The notes under the pieces: generated by a model
What the model saw: the letters and a program-made list of their open reading frames with translations, nothing else
Database searches by the model: none
Told to the model about the DNA's origin: nothing
Program-made: the position numbers and the translations under genes
Assembly: GCA_022578965.1 (NCBI GenBank)
Contig: MU400714.1
Location: 1-64,000 of the forward strand
Origin: Xylaria sp. FL1777
Taxonomy: Eukaryota > Ascomycota > Sordariomycetes > Xylariales > Xylariaceae
Length of the DNA: 64,000 nucleotides
Direction of reading: 5' to 3'
In this document: one piece after another, positions 47,117-61,735 of the stretch
Layout of the letters: each line of letters starts with the position of its first letter
Numbering within the stretch: the first letter of the stretch is position 1

Positions 47117-50100
47117 ATTATTATTATTAATAACCTGCTGTATTGCTTTATAGCGTGGTTTTTTTACTTGTGTACTTATAAGTAAAACTATATAAAAAGC
47201 TAAATAAAAACTTTATATAATAATATTTATGTTGCTATTTTAAAGTTTTTTTACTTTATAATAACTAGTTTTTACTAATTAGCTTGCTAAACAGAAAATA
47301 ATAATTAAAAAGCAGAAAAACTTTTTTTAAAGCTTTTAAACTTTTTGCTTTTTTAAAAAACGCATAAAAACTTTCTTTTTGTTTTTTAAAACCTTTAAAA
47401 AAGCGCTTTTGCTTTTTTTGCTAGTTTTTTCTTTATTTTTTGCTTTTTTTTTTTTTTTTTTTTTTTATTTTAATTACTTTATTATATATTGCTATTTTAT
47501 TAGTAATAAATAGCTACTTTATAATATTACTTGCAGCTTTAAGCTTTTTTATAGCTAGTTATAAATTTTTATTAGTTTATAATAGTTTAGCTATAAAGCT
47601 TTTTTATAGCTGCTTTTTTTTGTTTTTTAGTAAGTTATAACATAAAACTATATGCTAAAAAGTTTTTTTTTTTTTTGTATATTTATAAAAAGGCATAAAA
47701 AAGCTTAAAACTTTTTTTTTATGCAAAAATACTTTTAGCTTTATTTTTTTAATGCATATTTATATTATTATAGCTGCTTTATATTTTAATAATTTGTTAT
47801 ACCTTTTAAAAGCTTTATTTTTGCTAAGCTTTTGTTTAATTATTATTAAATAATTGCTACTTATTTTAGTTTAGCTTTATTTGCTTATTTATTTTTTTTT
47901 TAGTGTAATTTTAGGTTTTTTTTTTTAATTACTTTTTTTGCTAAAAGTTTAAAGCTAACATTAGATTTTTTTTAGCTATATTTTTACTATTATTTATAAG
48001 CTTACTTTTTGTTTAGTTTTTAGCTTTTTAAGCTTTTATGTTTTAAATAAAAGTTTTAATTTTTTTTGTTGCTTTTTAGATTAACTTTTTAGCTGCTAAA
48101 CTTTTTATGCAATATTTGCAAGCTACTATTTTATTGCTAAAATATAAATTAATAAAAAAAATCTTTATTTTAGTTTTTAAGTGTTTTATTTTAGTTGCTT
48201 TAAAAGCTTTAGCTATACATTTAAAACATTTGTTTTAAATTATTACTAATAAGTTAATAATGCTTTTTGCTTTGTTTTTTTTTAAAGTTTTTATATTAAA
48301 TTACTACGTTATAAGCTAAAATGCTTTATATTATTATAACATATATTTGCTTTGCTTTTATTACGCTATTACTTTATATAAAGTTTTATAGCTTAATTAT
48401 TATATATAATTAAATGCTTAATTTTTTTTTAAGCTTTGCTAAATGTTTTTTTTATTTTATGTTTTTATTAAACTATATTTTTAAAAATTTTGTGCTGTTT
48501 TTTAAATATATTATTACGTTAAAAAGATATATTATTTATATAAGTGCTGTTTTATTACTAAAAAAGTATATTAATTTGCTTTTTTGTAATATAAACTTTA
48601 TTTTATGTTGTTTTGCTTAGCTTTTATATATTTTTTATGCTATTTTTAAAGCTTTATAGTTTTGCTTTATATTTAAGTTTACTATAATAAAATTAATATT
48701 ATTAGCAAAACTAATTACTATTAGTTTTTAATATATAGTAAAGTTATTATAAAATATTAAAATATAAAAAAAAAAAAAAAAAAAAAAATAAAAGCAAAAA
48801 CTTTTAAAGAACTTTAGCTTTTAGTACTATTAGCTAAAATATTGCTTTATTAAAACAAAAATGCATTATATAATTTAATATAAAAAAGTTTACTTATATA
48901 ACTATTTAAAAAAAAAAGCCTTTTTGTTGCAAAATATATATTATTTTTTTTTTATTAATAATATTAAAAGCTTTTGTAATATTTAGCTGCAGTAAAAATA
49001 TTATGCTTTTTTTAATAATTGTTTTTTTTGCTGTTTTTAATATTAGTTTAATAGCTACGTTTATTAACTTATTTTATTTGTTGCTTATTTAATTGTTTAG
49101 CAAAAGACTTTTTTGCTTAGCTATTTTTATTATGCAATAATATAGCTTTTTTTTTAGTATTTTTTTTATTGTATAAATAAGCATAATAAAGTGTTATTTT
49201 TTAGCTGTTTTTTTAATTTTTTTTAACTTTTTAAGTTTAAATATAATTATTATTTTTGTTTGCTTAAATTATATTAAGTAATACTTTAATAAAAAGCTAG
49301 CAATATATAATATTGCTATTTTTTTTGCTAAAGCAGGTTTATAAGCTTTAAAAAAGCTATTAAGTAATAAATTGTTTTTTAGCGCTTTTTATAACACTAA
49401 TTTTTATATTAGCAATATTATGTTTTTTTTTTGTATTAATGTTAATTATAAACTTTTAGTAGCTATTATAAGTTAGGTTTTTTTTAAGTATATTAAACAG
49501 GTTTATTAGTAGTGCAAAAAAAAAGCGTTTTATTAATAAAGCTGATTTTTTTTAAAAGTGTTAATAAAAAGCAGCTTATTTTTTATTTGTTTTAGCAGTA
49601 AAATTGCAGTAACTTTTAAAGCTAGCTTATAAGCAAACTTTGCTTATTTAGTTAAGCTTTATAATAACTTAAAATTTTTAAATACTTTTATAAGTGCTTA
49701 TTTTTAGCTACGTTTTTATGCTTTTTTTATTTTATTACTAAAGGCTTTTTTTTTTTTTTTAAAAGCTTGCTATGTTGTTTTAGTTTTTTTGCTTTAAAAT
49801 TTGCAGTACGCTTGTTTTTTTTTTTTTTTTGTTTTAATTACTTTTAAAAACTATTAAAGTAATACTTAGTATTTTCTTTTTATAGTTTTTTTAAGCGTTA
49901 TTTTATTTGCTATTTTTATTAATTGTTAAATTAAAAAGTTAACAGCATTATTTAGCTTACTAAATATATAAAGCATATATGTTTTTATAATAATAGCTTT
50001 TGCTTTTATAACTGCTTTATTTTTGTTTAATTTAAGCTAGTTTTATTTTTTTGCTTTTTTTTAAATATTTTTGTAAAGCTGCTTTTAAATTAATTATAAC

Positions 50101-52264
50101 TTTTAATGCTTTATAATTAAAACTTAACTACTTTAAGTTCTTTTAATAAGTAATAACTAAATTACTAAACATTTATACTAACTTTATTATTAAGCTTTTT
50201 TATTTATGCTTTATTTTAGTTATTTCTTTTTAAAAAATAGCTAGCGTAAAATTTTATTATATAGTAAACTTAAGTAGTTTATTTGCTTTTTAGCTTTTTT
50301 TACTTTTTAAGTTTTATAGTAAGTAATAAAAATTAAAGTTGCTTATAAATATATAGCGTTTTTTTAGTTTGCTTGCTTTATATATTTTTTAAATTAAATT
50401 ATGTTAAACTGTTTTTTTTTTAATTTAGTAAATATATTAATTATAAAGTTACTATTAAATTATTGCTGCTTATTATAACTTTTATTTAGTTTTTACTAGC
50501 GTTTTTTATTAGCGTTTTTATTGCAATTTTTTTATTTATATATAACGTAGCTTTACTTTTTAACTAAATAATTTAATAGTTATTACTATTAAAGCAATAT
50601 ATATTGCTATGTTTATTAATTATTAGCTTTTAAACTGCTATATAAATAAAGCTATTATTTTATAGTATATATATTATGTTATTTTTAAATTTTATAATGT
50701 TTTAAAAAGCAATATTATATATTATTAAATTAATAAAAATAAGTTTTTGTTTATATTACTAGTTTGCTGTTTTTTTGCTAGTAATTCTTTTTTATTTAAC
50801 TTTATAAATGCTAATATTATTAGCATTTTTAAACTATTTTTATTTACTTTTTTATTTATTACTGCTGCTTTTTTAGTACTTTAAAAGCTTTTAAGTTATA
50901 ATATATATATTATTTTTGCTTTGTTTTTTTGTTTAACTTTTTTTTAGTAAGTTTTATTTTATATTATATGCGCTTTTTTATAATTTATCTATTTTTGTTT
51001 TGCTTTTTGCATTTTTATTAAGCAGCTTTTTTTATTTTTTTAATGCTTTAAAGTTAAACAATAGTTATACTTCAAGTTTTTGCAGCAATATTTAGCTATA
51101 TATTTATATTTATAGCAGTTAAAACATTATATAACTTTAAGCTTTATAGCAAAAAATTTATAATTAAATAGTTAAGCTTTTTATAAAAAGCTATTTTTGC
51201 ATATTATTTTAGCTGCTATAATACTGCTTATATATAATAATATTAATATAAATTTAGCTTTTATATTTTTAAACAGCATTTTTTTGCATTTTATAACTTT
51301 AAAATGTTTGCTATATAATAGCTATAATAAGTTTTTATTTAAATATATTGTTTTAATACGTTTTATTAAAATGCTTTTTATTATTAGCGCTGCTTTTTTT
51401 TGTTATATTTTTAACTTTTTTTTAAAAGCTTTTATAATTTACTTCTTTTTTTTAGCTGTTTAAAGTACTACTTTTTTAAAAGTAATTACTATATTTTTAC
51501 TATATAGCTTTTTAGCAGTAATTATATTACTATTTATAAGTGCTATATTTATTGCTTTAATAATATTAACTAATGTTTTGTTTTTAAAGTTGTTAGCTTG
51601 TTTTTTAACCTTAATTAGCATTTTTTTGTTTTGTTTAAATAGCACTGCTTTATTATTATAAGCTAGCTATAAAGCTGCTATTTATGCTTAAAATCTTAGC
51701 ATGTTTACGTTTAATAAAGTTTATTAAAAAAGCTTTTAAACAATATTTTTAACGCTTTTTTAGTTAGCTTTTATAGTAATATTTAAGTTATAGCAAGTTA
51801 TAAATATATTAAGGTTATTTTTGTTATTAAGCTTTATATTTTGCTAGCTTTTTTAGGCTTTTTTTAATATATGCGCTATTTGCGCTTTTTTTGCGTTTTT
51901 TTAAGAAAAGATTTTTTTTGCTAATTTTTTTTTATTAGTAGCTATAATACTAGTTTTACAATTTTATTAACTATTTTTTATATACTAGAAAGTTTATTAG
52001 CTTTACGTTTTTTATTAAAACGCTGCTATATTATAGTTATATTGCTAATAAGTTTTAATAACGCATTAGTTGCGTTTTTAATAAATAAATCGTTTAATAT
52101 TATTTTTTTGTTTTTTGTTATATTTATACTCCGGAAATAAAATATAACTTACTTAATAAATAAAAGTTGCTATGCTAATTCTAGCAATCTTAATTATTTA
52201 ATAATTAAGCTTAAACTTATAAAGTTATAGTTAAATATAAAAAATTCAAAAAAGGTTTTATTTA
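47117..52264 (-). mobile_element. LINE-like copy Q2 (5148 bp) inserted in LINE Q in inverse orientation
   Basis: The duplication tataataaaaat lies at 47105-47116 and 52265-52276. It aligns with P in the same orientation from attattattattaat (tail, left) to aaaaaaggttt (5' end, right). The DNA to its left (46902-47116) and right (52277-53519) is LINE Q sequence, contiguous in P near 33755. So a LINE inserted into another copy of its own family, head to tail reversed, creating inverted repeats on either side of the junctions. Reading frames are destroyed. Confidence 0.8.
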
Positions 52265-53479
52265 TATAATAAAAATAAAACAAATATATAATGCAATAAT
52301 ATAAAGCATTTTAGTTTATAATGTAATAACTTAGTATAAAAACTTTAAAAAAAATAAAATAAAAAGTATTATTAATTTATTAGTTATAATTTAAAACAAA
52401 TGCTTTAAATAAATAATTAAAGCTTTTAAAGCAATTAAAATAAAGCATTTAAACACTAAAATAAAAACTTTTTTTATTAACTTATATTTTAGCAATAAAG
52501 CAATAGCTTGCAAATATTATATAAAAAGTTTAGCAGCAAAAAAATTAATTTAAAAAGCAACAAAAAAAATTAAAACTTTTATTTAAAATATAAAAGCTTA
52601 AAAAGCTAAAAACTAAACAAAAAGCAAGCTTATAAGTAATAATAAAAACATAACTAAAAAAAATTTAATGCTAGCTTTAAACTTTTAGTAAAAAAAGTAA
52701 TTAAAAAAAAAAACTTAAAATTATACTAAAAAATAAATAAATAAATAAATAAATAAACCTAAACTAAAATAAGCAGCAATTATTTAGCTATAGCTAAATA
52801 AAAGTTAAGCAAAAATAAAGCTTTTAAAAAGTATAGCAAGTTATTAAAGCATAAAGTAGCTATAATAATGCAAATATATACTAAAAAAATAAAGCTAAAA
52901 GCGTTTTTGCATAAAAAAAAATTTTTAAGCTTTTTTATGTTTTTTTGTAAATATGCAAAAAAAAAAAAACTTTTTAGCACGTAGTTTTATATTATAGCTT
53001 ATTAAAAAACAAAAAAAAACAACTATAAAAAAGCTTTATAGCTAAGCTATTATAAACTAATAAAAACTTATAATTAGCTATAAAAAAGCTTAAAGCTATA
53101 AGCATTATTATAAAGTAGCTACTAGTTACTAATAAAATAGCAATATATAATAAAGCAATTAAAATAAAAAGAAAAAAAAAAGAAAAAAAAAAGCAAGTAA
53201 TAAAAAAAAAACTAGTAGAAAAAGCAAAAGCACTTTTTTAAAGGTTTTAAAAAACAAAAAAAAAGCTTTTATACGCTTTTTAAAAAAGCAAAAAGTTTAA
53301 AAGCTTTAAAGAAAGTTTTTTTGCTTTTTAACCATTATTTTTTGTTTAGCAAGCTAATTAATAAAAACTAGTTATTATAAAATAAAAAAACTTTAAAGTA
53401 GTAATATTAATACTATTATATAAGGTTTTTGTTTAGCTTTTTATATAGTTTTACTTATAAATATATAAGTAAAAAAACC

Positions 53480-53519
53480 GTGCTATAAAATAGCACAGCA
53501 AATCATTAATAATAATAAT
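53480..53519 (+). other. 3' hairpin and (TAA)n tail of LINE Q
   Basis: A stem of gtgctat/atagcac with a short A loop at 53480-53496 is followed by an aat/taa repeat tail to 53519. Decayed forms of the same stem occur at the 3' ends of P (near 32510) and Q2 (near 47145). Such 3' hairpins and simple tails are used by some LINE reverse transcriptases to recognise their RNA; that role here is inference. Confidence 0.55.
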
Positions 53520-54534
53520 AAGCTAATATAGTTTTTTATTAAAAAATAAAAAGCAAAGCTTTTTAAATGTAAACTAGCTATTGCTTAAAAACTTTGCATA
53601 AAACATAATTATTGCTTTTTATAATACTTATTATTAAATAAAAAAGCTTTAAAAAAAAAAAAGCATGCTATTTTTATAAATAAAAAACTATAAAAAAATA
53701 AAGCTTGCTTAATAAAATTTATATAAAGTAAAGCAAACTAAATTAAAAAACAAAAAAACTAAACGTTATAAAGTATAAAAAAAAATAAAAGCGGATAAAA
53801 AACAAAAATATAAAAGCATTTAAAAAAAAACTTAAAAAGCTATAAAAAATAAGCTAATAGTTTTTATAAACGCAAAAAAAAAAAATTATTAAGTTTTTTA
53901 AAAAAAAAGTTTAAAAAAATAATATAAAAAAACCTAAATACTTAAAATACTTAAAAACTTAAAATATTTTATACTTTTTTTTTTTAAACATATATTTTTA
54001 TTTAGTTTATTTTTATTATTTTTTATAGCTTACTTTTTTTATTACTTTTATATAAACTTTATTTTAATTTATTATATAGCTTAAAAGTTTAATAATTATA
54101 GCTTAATTAAATAATTTAGCTATAATAAATTATTAGATTTTTTTATTTTAATATATAAAAAACATTAAAACTACTTATAAACAAAAAAAATAAAAATAAT
54201 TAGCTTATTATTTTTAAAAAGTATTAAAATAACTTTATTTAATTTAACTTATTTTAATAATAAATATAATACTATAATTAAACTATTATTTATATTTTTT
54301 AACTTAAAGTTAAATTAGCATTTATTGTTTAATAAATTAAAAATAAATAAATAACTAAATAATTTAAATATTTTTTTTTGTATAAAATGCTTTAAAAATA
54401 TTAATAAAATTAAATAGATTTTTATTTATTATAATACTTTTTAAATAAAAAAAATAATAAAAATAATATTAAAAAATTATTTATTATAAATTAAAAGTTA
54501 TAAACTACTTAAATAAAAGTTTAAACTTTAAAAC

Positions 54535-55028
54535 TGTTACGAAATTAGCACAAAGGTGGCTTTTAGAGCGGCCTAATGCCTTTATATATACTTTGCACCT
54601 CTTCTTTTGCTAGCTAAAGCTAAAGTTACATAATAACTTACTTAGTTTATTAAGCTTATAGTAATTTAAAGCTTACTAAGCTTATAGTAATCTAAAGCTT
54701 ATTAAGCTTATAGTAATTTAATGCTTATTAAACTTGCAGTAATTTAAAAAAAGTTACTACTTTTTTTACTTTTTTTTTGTTTATATAATTATATATTTTC
54801 TATATTTAGTTATTTGTTTAGTTTTAGTTCTTTAGCTATTAATTTTTTATAACTGCTAAGCATTAATATATTTATTACTTTTAATTTTTTAAAACCTTTA
54901 TTAATGCATAGTAATAAAAGTACTTTAAAAACTTTTTTAACGAACTATTATTAAAGATTTTATTATTACTTATAAATTAAAACTTTAAAAGCAAACCTGT
55001 TATATTAATATATAATAGGTTTGTTATA
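54535..55028 (+). repeat. 5' LTR (494 bp)
   Basis: Begins tgttacgaaattagcac. Its first 80 bases keep G and C (ggtggcttttagagcggcc), while its last 120 bases are almost pure AT. The partner LTR at 61736 shows the opposite gradient. It contains four 26-bp tandem repeats. Confidence 0.85.
54651..54746 (+). repeat. 26-bp tandem repeat in the LTR, about 3.7 copies
   Basis: The unit taagcttatagtaatttaaa plus gctta repeats every 26 bp. The same array is at about 61848-61940 in the other LTR. Tandem repeats in an LTR promoter region often reflect enhancer-like duplication; here that is inference. Confidence 0.75.
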
Positions 55029-58000
55029 CTTTAATAGCTTTTTAATTAATAAAACTTAACATATAAAAATAAATATTAATATAAAAAGTTAAATAATAAA
55101 CAATTTATAAAATAAACTTTTAAAGATATACTAAAAAGATATTTAAAAGATAAAAATACTAAATAGCATTACGTAAATAAATCTTATTTAATAACTAATA
55201 AATTAAATTTAAGTTATATTACTAAAAACAAAAAATTAAAAATTAAGTTTAAAAATTTTAAAAACTTTTAGAACTAGCAACGTACTAAAATAACAAACCT
55301 TAGCATTTTTATTAGCTATTTTTATTAAAAAAAAAGCAGTAGCAAAAAAAAAAAAGTTAAGCAGCAGTAATAAAAAAGAACTAACATTAATGCTAGCATT
55401 ATAAAGTAAACTAGTTGCTTTAACTTAAAAAACAGCTTAAATATTAAACATTATAACCTTTAAACTAGTATAAATACTAGCTATAATAATTAAAGCAATA
55501 ATAATAACTATTATTATAATAATAAATTAAAGCTTTAAATAAGTAATTATATTATAATTAATATTAATATTACTACTAGTAAACTTAATGCTTATTTTTA
55601 CTACTGTTATATTTAAAGTAATAATTTAAAATAAAAAACCTAACTTTTTATTACTACTATTACTTTTATTATTAAAATTATTTATAATATTAAAAATGCT
55701 AAATATTAAAAGTTTTAAACTTACTGCTTTAACGCTTTATAATAAATCTATAAATATAAAAGCTTTTTTAATTTACGCTAAACTTTATTTAAAATAGCAT
55801 TTTACTATTATTATAAAAAAAGATTAAAAAGTAATAATTATTTTATAATTTTTATTAAAAAAAGTACTAAAATAGTTTTAATTTATTTTAAAAGATTTTT
55901 TAAAAGCTAACAAGTTAACTAACTTTAAGCTAAAAACAAAAAAGATTTTTAAAAACTACGTTAAATTTAAAAATTAAATAAAAGCACTATTTAAAAACAT
56001 TTAAAAAGCAAAACATGCAAAAAAAGCACTTTATTGCTTAAAATAAACAAAAGTAATAGCAAATTACGCTATAAAATTTAAACAATTAGTAATAATTTTA
56101 AAATTACTTAAGTTTGCATTATTTTACTTATTTTATAGTAAATTTAAAATTTAAGTTTAAAATAAACTATGCAAAATAAATAAACTAGTAAAAATTAATA
56201 CATATATTAATATAACTATTATAATTAATTAATAATTATTTAATTAGTACTTTAAAACTAAAAAAACTAAAAAAAACAAAAAAAAAAATACTTAAAAAAG
56301 TATTAAATAAAAATTTAAGCAAATTAATAAAGTTTAGAAATAATAACTTTAAAATATGTTTAAAATTAAATGTTATAATTATAAAAAGAAAAAATACTTT
56401 TAAAAACAATGCTAATTTAAAAAAAAAAACAAAAAAAAAAGCTATAAAAAAAAAAAAATTCTTTAACTTAAGAAAAAAGTACAAGTTATAAAAGTTTAAA
56501 ACAACAAAAAACAACAAAGCAATTTAAAAAATATATTTTTAAAGCAAAAATATAAAATTGCTATTTTAAGTTAAAACAAAAGTGCTATACTAAACAAATT
56601 TAAATACTTTATTTATATAAATTAAAATAAATAAATATATAAATATTATTTAAAAGCTTTGTAGTTATTAAAACAAATTGCAAAAAAATATATTTGCTAT
56701 ATAAACAATTAAAGTTATTTAATATATAACTTAAAAAAATAGTTTAACTAAAAGTAACAAATAATAAAAAGTAATAAGTTAATATAGTTAATAAATTTAT
56801 AAAACTATAAAAACTTTAAACTACTAAAGCTTAAAATATAGCTTAAAAAAAAGTTATATTTAAAAAAACAAAACTATAACTATAAATAGTATAATTATTA
56901 AACTAATTATAAATTACTAAAATATTTAGTTATTAAATAAACTTAAAAAAACAGAACTTATAAAACTTTAAAACAAAAACAAATAAAATTAAAAGCTATA
57001 AAAATACTACAAAAAAAGAACTAATAAAAATAAACGAAATATTTTTATAGCTTAAACTGTTTTAAATATAATAAAACAAAAAAGCATTAATAGTTAGCAC
57101 AAAAATTAATATGTTTTAAAAACTAAAACTAGTAATTTAACTAATTACTAAAAGTTATTACTATAATAAAACTATAATAAAAAACAATAATAATATTTTA
57201 TGCTTAAAAAATTTAGGATATAATAAAGTATTATAAAATTATTATATAATATATTATTATTACTAATATTTACTTAACAAATTAAAAAATAATTAGTTTT
57301 TTAAACAAATTATAAAAACAAAAATATAAAACTTTTATAAATTAAAATAGTTAGTTATAACTATAGTTTATTATAAAAATCTATAAAAATTTGCAATATT
57401 TAAAAAAAATTTTAATTGCATTTATAACATTAGTTCAAAAAAATATAAAAACAACTATTATAAATATTACTAGCTAATTAAAGCATAATTATATTAAAAA
57501 ATAGTTGCTAAAAGTAAAAAAGCTTAAAAGCTATAATTTAAAGCTTAACTAAAAGCAAAAATAAAACAAAGCGCAATAATATTTAAAGTATAAAATAAAA
57601 CAAGCATTTAAACATTTAACAAAAAAAAATCAAAAAACAAAATAAGCATTTGCTAAAAAAGCAGCAAATAGCTAAAAAAACTAAGGCTTTACGTAAAGTT
57701 TAATGCAATAATTAAAAAAATTAATTTAAAGTTAAACTTATATATTAAAGAAAAAAGTATAATATTTTAATTAATTTAAAAGTATAAGCTAATATAATTT
57801 TACTTAAAATAGTAAAACAAAATAAAATTTCCTAAAAATATAAGCAAAAATCCTAAAAAATTAAAAGATTTAATAAAAGTACTTCTAGCTATAATAACAA
57901 TTATATACTTAAAAAAACCAAACTTCTTAATATATTTATATAAAAACATAAAAAGCAAATTGTATTAAATATTGCTAATATATCTAATTATAATATTATT

Positions 58001-61000
58001 TTAAAAATATTATAGCTAGAAATTAGCAACCTTTTAATTTAATAAAAAGCAAAAACTATTAATTAAAAAAATAAAAAACAAAGCAAGAAAATTAAAAAAA
58101 TTGCAAAAGAAATCTTAAACAAAATATTAAAAGTATATTATAAATTTTATAAACTATTTAAAAAAAGAAAAAAAAAAAAACTTCTTAAACATAGCTTATA
58201 AAACTACTACATTTTTATTAAAGAAAAATGTTAACTAAAGCTTTATTAAATATACTATATAAGCTTAAATAAAACAAACGCCTTATAAAAATATATTTAA
58301 AAAAATCTAGCAAAAAAATTCCTAAAAAAATCTTAGTTATTTGCTAAATATTTTATAGTACTAATACTTAAAATAAAAAATAAAAAACAACTAATTAATA
58401 AAAAAAAAACCAGTATAGCAAATAATAGTTAATTACTAACTATTAAACATAATTATTATTATAAATAAATACTTTTTTATTTTATTAATAATTATAAAAA
58501 AAAACATTAGTTAAGCAAAATAGTTTATAGCAGTTAATATTTTAAATAAATATTATGCTATTAAAATAGCTAAAAAAAAAAAATAAAAAACTACTATACA
58601 AACAATATATAAACTATATAAATATATAGTTATATTATAAAAACTACAAAACATATTAGCTAGCTTTTAATATATAATAATAATAATTTTATAGAAGTTT
58701 TTAAACAAATTTATGTTTATTTACTTAAATAATATTTTAATTTACTTTAAAACACTAAAAAAACATAAAAAACACGTAACTTAAATATTAAAAACACTTA
58801 AATAAGCAAAATTAAAACTTAACATAAAAAAATATATATAGTATATATAAAAAATCGACTTTTTAAGATTTATAATTACTTTAAAACAAATATAAATTTA
58901 ATAGTTAAAAATTAACATAATATAAAACTAAAAAATATTTAATTTAGCTATTATTATAAATATATAACAAGCATTAAAATTTTTGAACTATATTTAAATA
59001 TTAATTTAAAACTTTAAAAAAATAGCATTTTATTTTATAAAGTATACAAAAAAAAAATACAAAAAAAAATCCTTTTTAATTTTAAAGAAAGCTTAAAAAG
59101 CTTTTAAAAAATTAAAACTAAAAGTTATTTTTAACCTTATAGTTAAACTACTTAATTTATAAAAAAAAAAAAAGCTAAAGATTAATGCTTTAAATAGTAT
59201 AATTACAAAAATTTTAAAACAATTAAAAAACAACAAAAAATAGCACTTAATAGCTTATTACTTTAAAGCATTACAAAATGCAGTATTATAATACTTTATA
59301 TATAACAAAAAACTGCTTGTAATTATTATAGCACTTAAAAAGTAAAAACTATTTCTTATAAAAACTATAAAACTAATTAAAATTTATTTAAATTATTAAA
59401 ACTTAATAAAATTTATAACTACATAAAAGATTATTAAACAACATAAAAATTAAATAGTTTTTTTTTTTAAGTTTAATTTTAAAATATGTTATATTAAAAA
59501 AAAAGAAAACATTTAAGCAAACATATTTAATTAACAAGGTTAAAAAAAATTTAAAGTTTTAAAAAAAAACATTTAAGTATTATATCTTTAAAAAAATAAA
59601 AGCTTAAAAATTAAAGTTATACTTAAAAACTTTATAAATATATAGCTATAATAAGCTTATAACTTAAAAAAGTTAGCATAACTACAAAAATACAAAAAAT
59701 TAAAAAATAACAAGCTAATATATAAATATAAGGTTTACTTACTAAAATTTTTACAAAACAAATTTATTAAAAAATTCTATGAATACTTATTATATAAATA
59801 CTAAAAAGCAACAAAAACAGTTAAACAACTATAAAAAAAATACAATTTTTTAAAACTATAAAACATAGTTAAATTTATTATAAAAAAGTGCAATATTTGC
59901 AATAAAGCTAAAACAGCTTAATATAAGCTTTATAAACTGCTATAACTTATATAAATACTTAAATAAGCATAGCATACTATTACTTAAAATTTTATTATAG
60001 CATTATTTTTATTAATTAATTTAGTTATAAAAATATAATATAATAAAATATAAGTTATTATTAATAGATTTATTAAGTATGCTTACTTTTTATTGTTTAA
60101 AGAAAATATAACAGTTAAATAACTTATATATGCTTTTATATGCTAATATTTAAATAAGTATAAACTACTAAAAAAAATTATTTTAAACCAAAATAAATTG
60201 TTTACTTTTAAGTTTAAAACTAGCTTTTTAAACTTATTAGTATTAAACTAAAGTTTTTAACTGCTTATTACTTATAAATAAATAAACAAACAAAAAAACT
60301 AAACTAAATATTAAAATAATATTTATAAAGTTATATTAACTATTAATAAAACAATTAAATAAAACTATTATTAATAGCATAGATTTTATATAACATATTA
60401 ATAAACAAAAATATAAATATATTTTTATATAAAGCTGTTTATAAATAGCAAGTAACTACTAAAAAACAAAAAAAAATATTAATAAAAGCACTTGCTATTT
60501 TAACTATAGTACTTTAAGCAAAAACTATTATAACAAAAATTAAAACGCTACAAATTAAACTATAATTACGCTTTTAATTTTTATAACAATAAATATTAGT
60601 ATATTATAACAAAAAATAAACTAAAAAACTAACTTTTAAAAAAAAAAACAAAGTTTACTTGCTATAACAAAAACAAAATATAAACATTAATATTTTTTAA
60701 ATTAAAATAAAATAACTAAGCAATAAATTAAAATTTAAAAAACTTAGCTTTTTTAAAATTAAAAAAATTATTTTACTTATTAACTATAAACTATTATTAC
60801 TAAAAAATATGCAAATTTACTTTATTTTTTACATTTTTTTACTAAAACTAGCACTTATTAAAATACTTATTAAAATATAACTAAAAATAAAAACAAATTA
60901 AAACGTTTATAAAATTAAAAATATACTAAATTTCCGTTAAAATAATAGTAATTTAAAGTATTTTATTAAATAAAAAAAATATTTATATACTAATAATACT

Positions 61001-61720
61001 TAAAAACTTAAAAAACACTTAAAAACTGCTAAAGTAATTATAAATTAGTTTTACTACTAATATTTTAACTGCTTAAAACTAAAAAAAAAAAGTTAACTTT
61101 AAAAAAAACCCCTAAAAAATTTTAATTAAACTTAAATAAAGCAGCTTGCGTTGCTTTAGCTTGTTTTTTTTGTTGTTTTTGCTTTTTTATTAACGCTTTT
61201 TGTTTTTTTTTAATACGTTTTATTTTGTTTAATTTATTTAAGAACTAAAGCTTTTGCTAAATTATTTTAATACTTTTTGCTTTTAAAAAACGTTTTTATA
61301 TGCAAAGTTAAGCTAACTTACTTAAAACAAAATTAAAGCTATTTTAAGCTCGTTTTAATTTTTTTTAAACTAAAAATAACTATTATTTTGTTTGCTTTTT
61401 TTTTTTTTAAAATAATAATGCTTAAAAACTATATTATTAATTAAGTTAATTAAAACTTTTAATTTGTTGCAAAAGCAACTAACGCATATACATTTAAAAC
61501 AACAAAATATATTATTTGTTATTTTATATATTAATAACTAATTAAAGCAGCAAAAGCAAAGCATAACTTTATAGCTAATAAAATTAATAAAAGAAGCAAA
61601 AACGAGTTTTTGCTTTATTTTAAATAAGCAGTAAGTTTTTTTAATGCGCCTTAATATTATCATATATAAAAAAAAAAAAAGAAAAAATACTTATAGAAAA
61701 TTATTAAAACAATAATTCTA

Positions 61721-61735
61721 AAAAAAAGGAAATAA
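61721..61735 (+). other. Polypurine tract of the 494-bp-LTR element
   Basis: aaaaaaaggaaataa directly abuts the 3' LTR at 61736. It holds one of the rare GG dinucleotides of this region, and its place fits the plus-strand primer site. Confidence 0.65.

Larger units (their letters stand above)
39053..53519 (+). mobile_element. LINE-like copy Q, carrying three nested insertions
   Basis: It is inserted in element C with the duplication aagttaatatag (39041-39052) and aagctaatatag (53520-53531), 12 bp with one C/T change. The 5' end starts taaaccttttttaaa at 39053. The 3' end carries a short hairpin (gtgctat...atagcac, 53480-53496) and a tail of attaataataataata. Own pieces: 39053-39257, 39838-43317, 46902-47116 and 52277-53519. 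Removing the hAT MITE, the long-TIR transposon and Q2 with one duplication each leaves 5143 bp, matching P and Q2. The A-rich plus strand agrees with plus orientation. No protein can be read. Confidence 0.75.
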
